Source: Pseudomonas sediminis (lineage in GTDB: Bacteria; Pseudomonadota; Gammaproteobacteria; Pseudomonadales; Pseudomonadaceae). From it: a stretch of DNA of 64,000 bases. Position 1 is the stretch's first letter. Each line of letters begins with the position of its first letter. The position numbers and the translations under genes were made by a program. A model generated the notes under the pieces. That model was given only the letters and a program-made list of their open reading frames with translations. It was not told the origin of the DNA and made no database searches. Below, one piece after another: positions 56,695-64,000 of this stretch. The DNA lies in the NCBI RefSeq assembly GCF_039555755.1, contig NZ_CP154631.1:124001-188000 (forward strand). The letters run 5' to 3'.

Positions 56695-58215
56695 ATGGAA
56701 ACATTACATTTTCTGATGCAGGGCTTTGACGTCGCCACCCGGCCGACCAACCTGCTGGTTGCCCTGTTCGGTGCCTTCGTTGGCACCATCGTCGGTCTGC
56801 TGCCAGGCCTGGGCCCGATCAACGGCGTCGCCCTGCTGCTGCCATTGGCCTTCGCCCTAGGCCTGCCGCCGGAAACCGCACTGATTCTGCTCGCTGCCGT
56901 CTATCTGGGCTGCGAATACGGCGGGCGTATTTCCGCCATTCTGCTCAACGTGCCAGGCGACGCCGCCGCGGTGATGACCACCCTCGACGGCTACCCACTG
57001 GCACGTCAGGGCAAAGCGGGTATCGCCCTGTCGTTGTCGGCAGTCAGCTCCTTCACCGGCAGCATGATCGCCACCTGCGGCGTGGTGCTGTTCGCGCCGA
57101 TCCTGGCGAAGTGGGCGGTGGCATTCGGTCCTGCCGAGTACTTCGTGCTGATGATCTTCGCGATTGCCTGCCTCGGCGGCATGGTCGGCGACAAGCCGGT
57201 CAAGACCTTGCTCTCGGCCCTGATCGGCCTGGCACTGGCCACGGTAGGGGTCGACTCCACTACCGGGGTCTACCGCTTCACCTTCGACAGCGTCAGCCTG
57301 TCCGACGGCATCCAGTTCGTCATCGTGGTGATCGGTTTCTTCAGTGTCAGCGAAATTCTGCTGATGCTGGAAAACACCCACAACGGTCAGAAGGCCGTGA
57401 AGGCCAGCGGCCGCGTGCTGTTCAACTTCAAGGAATACTGCTTCACCTTCTGGACCATGATTCGCAGCTCGGTCGCGGGCTTCGTCATTGGCGTACTGCC
57501 GGGGGCCGGTGCGACCATCGCCAGCGCCATGACCTACATGACCGAAAAGCGTCTGGCGGGTGACAAGGGCAAGTTCGGTGAGGGCGACCTGCGCGGCCTG
57601 GCCGCTCCCGAGTCAGCCAACAACGCTTCGGCCTGCGGCTCGCTTATCCCGATGCTGACCCTTGGCGTACCCGGTTCGGGCACCACCGCGGTGATGATCG
57701 GTGCGCTGACTCTGTACAACATCACGCCTGGCCCGCTGCTGTTCGAACAGCAGCCCGACGTGGTCTGGGGCCTGATCGCCTCGCTGTTCATCGGTAACGT
57801 CATCCTGCTGGTGATGAACATTCCGTTGGTCGGCCTGTTCTCACGCATGCTCAGCGTGCCGAACTGGGTGCTGGTACCCGCTATTACCGTGATCAGCATG
57901 GTCGGTGTCTACGCGGTGCACAGCACCACCTTCGACCTGGTATTGATGATCGCGCTTGGCGTGTTTGGCTATATCCTGCGCAAGCTGGATTTCCCACTCT
58001 CGGCCGTGATTCTCGGCTTCGTACTGGGTGAGATGATGGAGGACAACCTGCGTCGCGCGCTGTCCATCTCCGCTGGTGACCTGGGCATCCTCTGGGGCAG
58101 CCCGATCACCCTGGTGCTGTGGGCGCTGGTAGCGCTGATGCTGGCCCTACCGGGCATCCGCTGGATGCGTCGCCGCAAGCAGATCAAGGCTGGGGCTGAT
58201 GCCACTGCCGCGTGA
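56695..58215 (+). CDS. tctA: Tripartite tricarboxylate transporter large membrane protein TctA
   Basis: A 506-residue transporter with about 12 helices. TctA signatures are GTIVGLLPGLGPINGVALLL and GVLPGAGATIASAMTYMTEK, the paired glycine-rich loops, and LGVPGSGTTAVMIGALTLYN. It imports tricarboxylates using an ion gradient with TctB and TctC. The end overlaps the next gene by 17 bp. Confidence 0.95.
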   Translation: METLHFLMQGFDVATRPTNLLVALFGAFVGTIVGLLPGLGPINGVALLLPLAFALGLPPETALILLAAVYLGCEYGGRISAILLNVPGDAAAVMTTLDGYPLARQGKAGIALSLSAVSSFTGSMIATCGVVLFAPILAKWAVAFGPAEYFVLMIFAIACLGGMVGDKPVKTLLSALIGLALATVGVDSTTGVYRFTFDSVSLSDGIQFVIVVIGFFSVSEILLMLENTHNGQKAVKASGRVLFNFKEYCFTFWTMIRSSVAGFVIGVLPGAGATIASAMTYMTEKRLAGDKGKFGEGDLRGLAAPESANNASACGSLIPMLTLGVPGSGTTAVMIGALTLYNITPGPLLFEQQPDVVWGLIASLFIGNVILLVMNIPLVGLFSRMLSVPNWVLVPAITVISMVGVYAVHSTTFDLVLMIALGVFGYILRKLDFPLSAVILGFVLGEMMEDNLRRALSISAGDLGILWGSPITLVLWALVALMLALPGIRWMRRRKQIKAGADATAA

Positions 58216-59221
58216 TCTTTGGGTAACGCCGCTGGCCGGAGTGGTCGGCGGTTACCTGGCCAGCCTCGCCGGCTGGCCTTTGCCGTGGATGGTCGGTTCC
58301 CTGCTGGCGGTCATCGCCGTGCGCTGTCTGGCCGACCGCCCCTTCAGTGAACTGCCCGGCGGGCGCAAGGCCGGCCAGTGGCTGGTGGCCAGCGGCATCG
58401 GCCTGCATTTCACCAGCGACGTGCTGGAACAGGTGCTCAGCCACTTGCCCGTTATCGTCATGGGCGCTTTCGGCACGCTTCTGCTCAGCCTGATCGGCAT
58501 CGCCATCCTGCGCCGTGCCGGCGTAGACCGCGCTACCGCCTTCTTCGCCAGCATGCCTGGCGGCGCCAGCGAGATGGTCAACCTGGCCCTGCGCCACGAT
58601 GCCCAGCCCGCGCGCGTGGCAGCAGCGCACAGCCTGCGCCTGCTGCTGGTGGTGCTGCTGATTCCAGCGTTGTTCACCTGGGGCCTGCCCGACGTCAGCG
58701 CGCCACCTCGTGCACCGGTGGACTGGACCTGGCTGATTGGTCTGCTCGCCGCAGGCGCTGTGCTGGCAATGCTCTGGGGACGTCTGAAACAACCCAACCC
58801 CTGGATGCTTGGCCCGCTGACTGCCTGCGCCGTTGCCAGCGCCGGTTTCGATCTGCATCTGGGCCTGCCGCAAGGCCTCGGCCAGCTCGGCCAGTGGCTG
58901 ATTGGTTGCGCCCTGGGCTGTCACTTCGACCGCGCCTTCTTTCGCAGTGCGCCGGGTTTTCTCGCCCGCGTGCTGCTGTTCACCCTGCTGGCCATGCTGG
59001 CGGCTGCCGCACTCGGCGAGGTACTGGGCTGGCTGGCAGGTGAAGACCACCTGTCACTGATGCTCGGCATGATGCCCGGTGGCATCACCGAACTATGCCT
59101 GACCGCCGAAGCCTTGCAGCTATCGGTAGCGCTGGTCACTGCCCTGCAGGTGCTACGGCTGTTTCTGGTGATGTTCCTCGCCGAACCCTTATTCAAGCTC
59201 TGGAACAGGAACCACGCGTAG
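58199..59221 (+). CDS. AbrB-family membrane transporter
   Basis: A 340-residue membrane protein with two repeats of the AbrB/AmoA-type module; each carries the motif MPGGASEMVNLALRHDA or MMPGGITELCLTAEAL. P. aeruginosa has this gene in the same place after tctA as I recall. Its substrate is unknown; overlap with tctA implies a function linked to tricarboxylate use, perhaps export of a metabolite. Its stop TAG lies inside the repeat that starts at 59215. This is not the AbrB DNA-binding family. Confidence 0.86.
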   Translation: MPLPRDLWVTPLAGVVGGYLASLAGWPLPWMVGSLLAVIAVRCLADRPFSELPGGRKAGQWLVASGIGLHFTSDVLEQVLSHLPVIVMGAFGTLLLSLIGIAILRRAGVDRATAFFASMPGGASEMVNLALRHDAQPARVAAAHSLRLLLVVLLIPALFTWGLPDVSAPPRAPVDWTWLIGLLAAGAVLAMLWGRLKQPNPWMLGPLTACAVASAGFDLHLGLPQGLGQLGQWLIGCALGCHFDRAFFRSAPGFLARVLLFTLLAMLAAAALGEVLGWLAGEDHLSLMLGMMPGGITELCLTAEALQLSVALVTALQVLRLFLVMFLAEPLFKLWNRNHA

Positions 59222-59396
59222 GGCAGATCGGAACCCCGACCGCTCGGAGCGCCAGCGAACAGTCCGCCGCTTGGGCTGCGAGCTTGCGCCCCCTGCGGCG
59301 TACTGCTTCGCGAGTACGCCCTACGCGACTGTGGAAGACGCTTTCGGCTCTGGCATCCTGCTTCGCTCTGCCTCCTGCATCCATGCAGTCGTAGCG
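59215..59396. repeat. Miniature RAYT-type element
   Basis: The left part (GCGTAGGGCAGATCGG ... AACAGTCCGCCG) closely copies 12369-12423. The right part, read in reverse, copies the sequence starting CGACTGCATGGATGCAGGAG at 13062. No transposase lies between, so it looks like a deletion derivative of the RAYT-containing unit. GTACTGCTTCGCGAGTAC is a further palindrome inside. Confidence 0.65.
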
Positions 59397-59440
59397 GCGA
59401 AAAGCTCGCGGCTGAAGCCCCTCCTACGAGCGGAAGCTAC
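59395..59440. repeat. Extragenic palindrome half, REP-like
   Basis: GTAGCGGCGAAAAGCTCGCG is followed by GCTGAAGCCCCTCCTAC. The right arm matches the arms of the repeats at 22727-22785 and 35576-35633. It lies at the 3' end of the pseudouridine synthase gene. Confidence 0.55.
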
Positions 59441-60318
59441 CACTGCAGCTGCAACTCGCTCTCGAACACACGCACTTGACCACTGACCGGATCGACGAAG
59501 CGCAAGCCGCGCGCCAGCAGCTTGAGCGGCTTGCCGTAGTCATCCGGCTGATTACGCGACTCCAGCAACTGTGGATAGAAATCGTCGCCGACGATGGGCG
59601 CACCGAGCCCGGCCAGATGCACGCGCAGTTGGTGCTTACGCCCGGTTACCGGCGACAAGCCGTAACGCCACAGTTCGCCGCGTCGTTCCAGCACCTCGAT
59701 TCGGGTTTCGCTGTTGGCCTCGCCAGCGACCTCCTGCATGCGAAAGAACGGCTCACCATCGACCATGCGTGAACGGTGCAGGTAGGGGAACTGCAGCTGC
59801 GGCAATGCAGGGGCGATGGCCTCGTAACACTTCTCCACCGCGCGCTGGCGAAACAGTGCCTGATACTGGCCGCGACTGGCCGGGTTGACCGAGAACAGCA
59901 CCAGGCCGGCCGTCAGCCGGTCGATGCGGTGGATCGGCACCAGGTCGGGATTGCCGGTGCGCTTGATCAGGCGTGCCAGGAGCGTCTGCTCGACGTACTC
60001 ACCAGCCGGCATCACCGGCAGAAAATGCGGTTTGTCGGCGACGAGCAGGTGCTCGTCATGCCACAGCACCTGCTCGTCGAAGGGAATCGGCGTTTCGTTC
60101 GGCACCTCACGGAAATAGCGCACCTTGAGCCCGACGCGATAAGGGTGCGTGGCATCGATAGGCGCACCGGCCGCATCCAGCACCCGACCGCGCGCCATAC
60201 GTTGCAGCCAGGTGGCGCGGTCGATGGCGGGAAAGTGATCGCACAGGCAATCGAGCACCGTCGCCCAGCGGCCCTGGGGCAAATGAAGCGTGCTGGGACG
60301 CATGGCGGGGCTGGGCAT
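59437..60318 (-). CDS. RNA pseudouridine synthase, RluA family
   Basis: A 293-residue enzyme. The catalytic aspartate is in VPIHRIDRLTAGLVLF. AVEKCYEAIAP and the C-terminal VTGRKHQLRVHLAGLGAPIVGDDFY motif are family-defining. An N-terminal S4-like part is weak. It isomerises uridine in rRNA or tRNA; the exact site cannot be told, and this long-branch group is usually called only pseudouridine synthase. The ATG at 60318 (MPSPAMRPS) is preferred over one 81 bp upstream. Confidence 0.85.
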   Translation of the reverse strand: MPSPAMRPSTLHLPQGRWATVLDCLCDHFPAIDRATWLQRMARGRVLDAAGAPIDATHPYRVGLKVRYFREVPNETPIPFDEQVLWHDEHLLVADKPHFLPVMPAGEYVEQTLLARLIKRTGNPDLVPIHRIDRLTAGLVLFSVNPASRGQYQALFRQRAVEKCYEAIAPALPQLQFPYLHRSRMVDGEPFFRMQEVAGEANSETRIEVLERRGELWRYGLSPVTGRKHQLRVHLAGLGAPIVGDDFYPQLLESRNQPDDYGKPLKLLARGLRFVDPVSGQVRVFESELQLQW

Positions 60319-60431
60319 TGCAGTAGCTGCTCGACGGTTTATGAAGGGGCGAATTAGGCCGTACTCGTGCGGCTCAGTCAAAGCCGGAGCATGCCGCAAC
60401 AGCAGCCGAACAATGAAAGCCTGCGTGCTAT

Positions 60432-60478
60432 GCCCCCCTCATCCGGCGCTTCGCGCCACCTTCTCCCAGAGGGAGAAG
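60432..60478. repeat. CCTCATCCGGCG...GGGAGAAGG-type palindrome
   Basis: CTCATCCGGCGCTTCGCGCC is followed by ACCTTCTCCC and GGGAGAAGG, a short dispersed repeat common in intergenic regions of many Proteobacteria. It contains a GGCGC/GCGCC hairpin and a CCTTCTCCC/GGGAGAAGG hairpin. The rest of 60319-60574 holds no gene. Confidence 0.55.
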
Positions 60479-60574
60479 GACAGCAGGGAGGAAGTCGCTG
60501 CGCGACTTTCATGCTAACGGCTTGAGCCAGGGTCGCGCTGTGGCTATGGTGGCCGCTCGTATCTGGAGAGACTC

Positions 60575-61246
60575 ATGTCCATCACCCGCTCCCTGCTTAC
60601 CAGCGTCGCCCTCCTCCCCCTCCTGGCCGCCTGCCAGGTCTACACCGGCAAGCCGGAAGGCCCACCGCCAGCGACTCGCCTGCAAGGTCAAGTCCAGGTC
60701 GAAAATGGTCAACTGGTGTTCACTCCCTGCCAGGAACAGCGTCGCTTCGTGCTGGTCGATGGCGACACCACCGGTATCGAGCGCGAAGTCATGCAACTTG
60801 GCAGTGATAGCCAGGCCAGCCTGTTCGCCGATCTGGCCGGGCGCCTGGGCAGCAGCCAGGGCAAGGGCAGCGATGGTCGCTTCGAGGTCAGCCAGATCTA
60901 TCGCCTGCAAGGTGAAGGACACGGCTGCGACGACCTCAACTTCAAGCGCCTGACGCTGCGCGCCAGCGGCAACGAGCCGTTCTGGCAAGTGGAAGTCGGT
61001 AGCAAGGGTCTGGTACTGAACCGCCCTGACCAAGAGCCGTTGGCCCTGCCTTATCTGGAGGAACAGCTGCCGGACGGTCGCCTGAGTTTCAGCAGCGAAG
61101 CCAACGGTCAGCGTCTGGATCTGTGGGTTGCACCGCAGCGCTGCGTCGACGGCATGAGCGGCGCGGTCAACCACCTCAGCGCCGAACTGCGCCTCGACGG
61201 CCAGGTGCTGCGTGGCTGCGCGCACTTCGGCGCCATGCGTAACTGA
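60575..61246 (+). CDS. COG3650-type putative lipoprotein
   Basis: A 223-residue exported protein with a lipobox (LLPLLAACQVYTG) that would anchor it after Cys 20. The C-terminal half has the COG3650 pattern ASGNEPFWQVEVGSKGLVL, and CVDGMSGAVNHLSAELRLDG, where paired cysteines may form disulfides. The fold is related to the META/HslJ group, but the function is unknown. It is monocistronic. Confidence 0.8.
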   Translation: MSITRSLLTSVALLPLLAACQVYTGKPEGPPPATRLQGQVQVENGQLVFTPCQEQRRFVLVDGDTTGIEREVMQLGSDSQASLFADLAGRLGSSQGKGSDGRFEVSQIYRLQGEGHGCDDLNFKRLTLRASGNEPFWQVEVGSKGLVLNRPDQEPLALPYLEEQLPDGRLSFSSEANGQRLDLWVAPQRCVDGMSGAVNHLSAELRLDGQVLRGCAHFGAMRN

Positions 61247-61305
61247 GCCGCGCCAATGCCGGTGGCCTCGCCACGTGTCACCGGCATGGATCGCTCAACG
61301 GGGTG

Positions 61306-61415
61306 CTAGCCCAAACTCCCGGCAAAACGCCGCACGTAATCTTCCCGCTCAAAGGCCTCGACCACAAAGTCGATGAAGCTGCGTGTCTTGCCCGACAGCA
61401 ACTGACGGCTGGGCT
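61306..61415 (-). pseudogene. 3' remnant of a LysR-family regulator
   Basis: About 36 codons encode PSRQLLSGKTRSFIDFVVEA followed by FEREDYVRRFAGSLG and a TAG stop, the typical C-terminal helix of a LysR regulator of the CrgA group. Everything upstream is missing. Such regulators usually lie beside MFS exporters, so it may once have controlled the adjacent one. Confidence 0.65.
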
Positions 61416-61513
61416 TCGCCGCTATCGACCTTGGCGAGCTGGCCGAAGGTGGGCGCCTGATGCAATTCCCCGGTGGGCCGTTGCCCTCGCTCGAACTGTT
61501 GCAGTTCGGCTGA
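61406..61513 (+). pseudogene. 3' remnant of an unidentified gene
   Basis: A short plus-strand frame, RLGFAAIDLGELAEGGRLMQ then FPGGPLPSLELLQFG and stop, looks like the end of a protein but has no start and directly abuts the LysR remnant. I cannot name the family. Confidence 0.35.
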
Positions 61514-61530
61514 GCTAGCGGGAGACGAAA

Positions 61531-62739
61531 ATGAAGGATTCCGTAATGCTCCATACCGATTCATCTGCTGACACCCGATCCATGTCTGCTGCGTGGTGGG
61601 CCGTCATCTCTCTTGCCCTGGGCGCCTTCGGCCTGGTCACGGCGGAATTCCTGCCGATCAGCCTGCTGACACCGATGGCCGCGGACCTGGGCGTCTCCAA
61701 CGGCGCGGTGGGCCAGGCCATCACCGCCACCGCCGTGGTCGCCGCATTCGCCGGACCACTGGTGGTGCTGTTCTCGGGCCGGCTGGATCGGCAGAAGATC
61801 GTCTGGGGGTTGATGGCCATGCTGGTGTTCTCCGGCATCCTTTCGGCCTATGCCTCGAATATCACGGTGCTGTTGGTCGCGCGTGGGCTGCTGGGCTTCG
61901 CCCTCGGCAGTTTCTGGGCCATGATGGCAGCGCTTGCCCTGCGCCTGGTGCCCGCGGACAAGGTGCCACGGGCCATTTCGATCATCATGATGGGCATCTC
62001 GCTCGCCACCATCTTCGCTGCCCCGCTGGGTGCCTACCTGGGGGAACTGTGGGGCTGGCAGGCAACCTTCCTGGCGGCGTCCGGTATTGGCGTGGTGGCG
62101 CTGGCGATCCAGATGCTGACCCTGCCCAAACTGCCGGCCGCGGCAGCGCCGGGCCTGGCGTCCTTCAAGGCAGCGCTGACGCGGCGTGCGGTCGTCGTCG
62201 GCATCGGCACCGGGCTGCTGGTCATTTCCGGGCACTTCGCCGCGCTGACCTTCATCCGCCCCTTCCTCGAGGAGGTTCCCCGCCTGGATGTCGCGACCGT
62301 CTCGCTTGCCTTGCTGGCCTTCGGTGTCAGCGGCTTTTTCGGCAACCTTGCCGGCGGCGCCGTCGCCGCGCGCAGTCCGGCCTGGGCAGTGGCCAGTTGC
62401 TCGTTACTGATCGCTGCCGTTGCACTCACGCTGATCCTTTTCGGCACACAGGCCAACATTGCCTTCGTCGCGATTGCGCTATGGGGTTTCGCCTTCGGCG
62501 CCTTCCCGGTATCGATCTCGATCTGGAACGCGCGCGCCGCCATCGATCACGCGGAAAGCGCTGGTGCCCTGCTGTCATCGACCTTCCAGGTCGCCATTGC
62601 CGCAGGTGCGGTTCTGGGAGGGCTGATCATCGACAGCCTCGACTCGCAAGCCGTGATCGTCTATGCCGCGACAGCGGCCTTCGCGGGCGCTGCCCTGATG
62701 TTCATTCGGGGGCGCGCGATCGAACGCCAGCGTGGCTGA
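61531..62739 (+). CDS. MFS transporter, DHA1 family (NepI/YdhP-like)
   Basis: A 402-residue exporter with 12 predicted helices. LGAFGLVTAEFLPISLLTPM in helix 1, the loop LFSGRLDRQKIVWG and helix 4-5 GLLGFALGSFWAMMAALALR resemble purine-ribonucleoside or arabinose exporters of the DHA1 group. GGGAG lies seven bases before the ATG. It follows the two gene remnants, so its original regulator seems to be lost. Confidence 0.85.
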   Translation: MKDSVMLHTDSSADTRSMSAAWWAVISLALGAFGLVTAEFLPISLLTPMAADLGVSNGAVGQAITATAVVAAFAGPLVVLFSGRLDRQKIVWGLMAMLVFSGILSAYASNITVLLVARGLLGFALGSFWAMMAALALRLVPADKVPRAISIIMMGISLATIFAAPLGAYLGELWGWQATFLAASGIGVVALAIQMLTLPKLPAAAAPGLASFKAALTRRAVVVGIGTGLLVISGHFAALTFIRPFLEEVPRLDVATVSLALLAFGVSGFFGNLAGGAVAARSPAWAVASCSLLIAAVALTLILFGTQANIAFVAIALWGFAFGAFPVSISIWNARAAIDHAESAGALLSSTFQVAIAAGAVLGGLIIDSLDSQAVIVYAATAAFAGAALMFIRGRAIERQRG

Positions 62740-62904
62740 GCCCGTACTGGCGCAGCTTTCAAAACATCATTCACCTACGCTCAACGGAGCAAAGCCGTCA
62801 GTCGTTCGAGATTGCCGGCCCCCTCCATCCGGGCAGCGAATCCCGTACAATCGCGCCCCTTCTTCACATTGCCGGATCACCACCGGCCAACCAGGACACC
62901 GCCC

Positions 62905-64000
62905 ATGCTTCGCCTGACCGAACTGAAACTGCCCCTCGACCATGCCGATGATGCCCTGCGCCCGGCTATCGTCCAGCGCCTGGGCATCGCCGACAATGAC
63001 CTGCTGACCTTCAGCGTGTTCAAGCGCAGCTACGATGCGCGCAAGAAGTACGGCGACATGCCGTTCATCTACACCATCGACTGCGAGGTGAAAGACGAAG
63101 CCGCCCTGCTCGCTCGCCTGAGTGATGACAAGCATGTCGGCCCGGCACCGGACATCGCCTACAAACCAGTGGGCAAAGCTGAAACGCCGCTGGACGAACG
63201 CCCGATCGTGGTCGGTTTCGGCCCCTGCGGTATCTTCGCCGCGCTGATCCTGGCGCAGGCAGGCCTGCGCCCTATCGTGCTCGAGCGCGGCAAGGAAGTA
63301 CGCCAACGCACCAAGGACACCTGGGGCCTCTGGCGCAAGAACCAGCTCAACCCGGAGTCCAACGTGCAGTTCGGCGAAGGCGGCGCAGGCACCTTCTCCG
63401 ACGGCAAGCTGTACAGCCAGATCAAGGACCCGCATCACCACGGGCGCAAGGTGCTGCAGGAGTTCGTCAAGGCTGGCGCGCCGGACGAGATCCTTTACGT
63501 CAGCAAGCCGCATATCGGCACCTTCCGCCTGACTGGCGTGGTCGCCACCATGCGTGAAGAGATCAAGGCTCTCGGCGGCGAAGTGCGTTTCCAGGAGCGT
63601 GTCAGCGACCTGCTCATCGAAGACGATCAGCTCACCGGCGTAGTGCTGGAAAGTGGCGAGCAGATCCTCAGCCGCCATGTGGTGCTCGCCCTCGGTCACA
63701 GCTCACGTGACACCTTCCGCATGCTGCATGCCCGCGGCGTGTACCTGGAAGCCAAGCCCTTCTCGGTCGGCTTCCGCATCGAACACCCGCAGTCGCTGAT
63801 CGACCGCGCTCGCCTGGGCAAGTACGCCGGCCACCCGAAACTCGGCGCTGCCGATTACAAGCTGGTGCACCACGCCAGCAATGGTCGCTCGGTCTACAGC
63901 TTCTGCATGTGCCCGGGCGGTACTGTGGTCGCCGCCACCTCCGAGCCGGAGCGCGTGGTCACCAACGGCATGAGCCAGTATTCGCGCAACGAGCGCAACG
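62905..64000 (+). CDS. FAD-dependent dehydrogenase (COG2509 type), 5' part
   Basis: The frame is open from the ATG at 62905 to the window end, 365 codons. An N-terminal domain (LTELKLPLDHADDALRPAIV) of the type found in these proteins precedes the FAD-binding Rossmann motif PIVVGFGPCGIFAALILAQA at about 105-124 and LERGKEVRQRTKD. EGGAGTFSDGKLYSQIKDPH and FCMCPGGTVVAATSE are typical of the family. The substrate is unknown. AGGA stands eight bases before the start. The C-terminus is outside the window. Confidence 0.88.
   Translation, partial: MLRLTELKLPLDHADDALRPAIVQRLGIADNDLLTFSVFKRSYDARKKYGDMPFIYTIDCEVKDEAALLARLSDDKHVGPAPDIAYKPVGKAETPLDERPIVVGFGPCGIFAALILAQAGLRPIVLERGKEVRQRTKDTWGLWRKNQLNPESNVQFGEGGAGTFSDGKLYSQIKDPHHHGRKVLQEFVKAGAPDEILYVSKPHIGTFRLTGVVATMREEIKALGGEVRFQERVSDLLIEDDQLTGVVLESGEQILSRHVVLALGHSSRDTFRMLHARGVYLEAKPFSVGFRIEHPQSLIDRARLGKYAGHPKLGAADYKLVHHASNGRSVYSFCMCPGGTVVAATSEPERVVTNGMSQYSRNERN

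Noticed and set aside
62767..63699. Minus-strand open frame of 310 codons
   Set aside because: It is the complement of the FAD-dependent dehydrogenase frame starting at 62905, which carries clear Rossmann-fold motifs.

Overview
The window looks like a Pseudomonas chromosome, probably from the P. mendocina / P. alcaligenes side of the genus. Evidence: high GC, the algU-mucABCD cluster with nadB divergent from it, OprD-type porin OpdH beside tctDE/tctCBA, paired fadD2-fadD1, an orphan ccoM with an ANR box, and Pseudomonas-type extragenic palindromes. From memory, two core blocks match P. aeruginosa PAO1: hrpA-fadD1-fadD2-hydrolase-phaJ ... alkB-rapA (PA3297-PA3308 region) and pdxJ-recO-era-rnc-lepB-lepA-muc-algU-nadB-sdhE-ygfZ-tct (PA0750-PA0773 region). 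I could not run an alignment to confirm this.

Layout. 1-4523: end of a membrane protein, a small membrane protein, and hrpA. 4.6-13.2 kb is accessory: an IS5 remnant, a DUF4041/GIY-YIG protein, an MFS exporter with a divergent LysR regulator, and a MarR regulator with its palindromic operator. There the DMT (EamA) transporter is split by a complete 1,657-bp IS1182-family element with a 4-bp GGCC duplication, followed by a REP-type Y1 transposase (RAYT) with flanking repeats. 13.2-18.7 kb: fatty acid activation (fadD2, fadD1) divergent from an alpha/beta hydrolase and a PhaJ-type hydratase. 18.9-22.6 kb: codB-pucR-type regulator-codA for cytosine salvage. 22.8-26.0 kb: an aromatic acid/drug efflux set (FUSC, DUF1656, HlyD). 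26.1-30.6 kb: ccoM, a small gene plus alkB, a hypothetical gene and rapA. 30.6-35.6 kb is eroded: a frameshifted ECF sigma gene, yhhN, a MITE-like element, cmoAB and a LysR gene lacking its DNA-binding part.

35.6-46.0 kb is a minus-strand core block (pdxJ, recO, era, rnc, DUF4845, lepB, lepA, mucD, mucC, mucB, mucA, algU) with two AlgU-type promoter candidates before algU. 46.4-50.7 kb: nadB, ygfX-sdhE, ygfZ and an HDOD protein. 50.8-59.2 kb: a solute-binding gene broken by one amber codon, then tctE-tctD divergent from opdH-tctC-tctB-tctA-AbrB, a tripartite tricarboxylate uptake locus with Crc/Hfq-type CA motifs at two ribosome-binding regions. 59.2-64.0 kb: a mini-RAYT repeat, a pseudouridine synthase, a lipoprotein, remnants of two genes, an MFS exporter and the start of a FAD-dependent dehydrogenase.

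The strongest theme is genome wear and repeat traffic. One transporter is interrupted by an IS. Three genes carry single inactivating lesions (an ATA in place of the RAYT start, a sigma-factor frameshift, an amber in a binding protein). Several dispersed repeats abut genes so closely that the repeat supplies the stop codon. I found no CRISPR array, restriction-modification cluster or prophage. The only plausible defence-like gene is the GIY-YIG protein at 5.1-6.5 kb.
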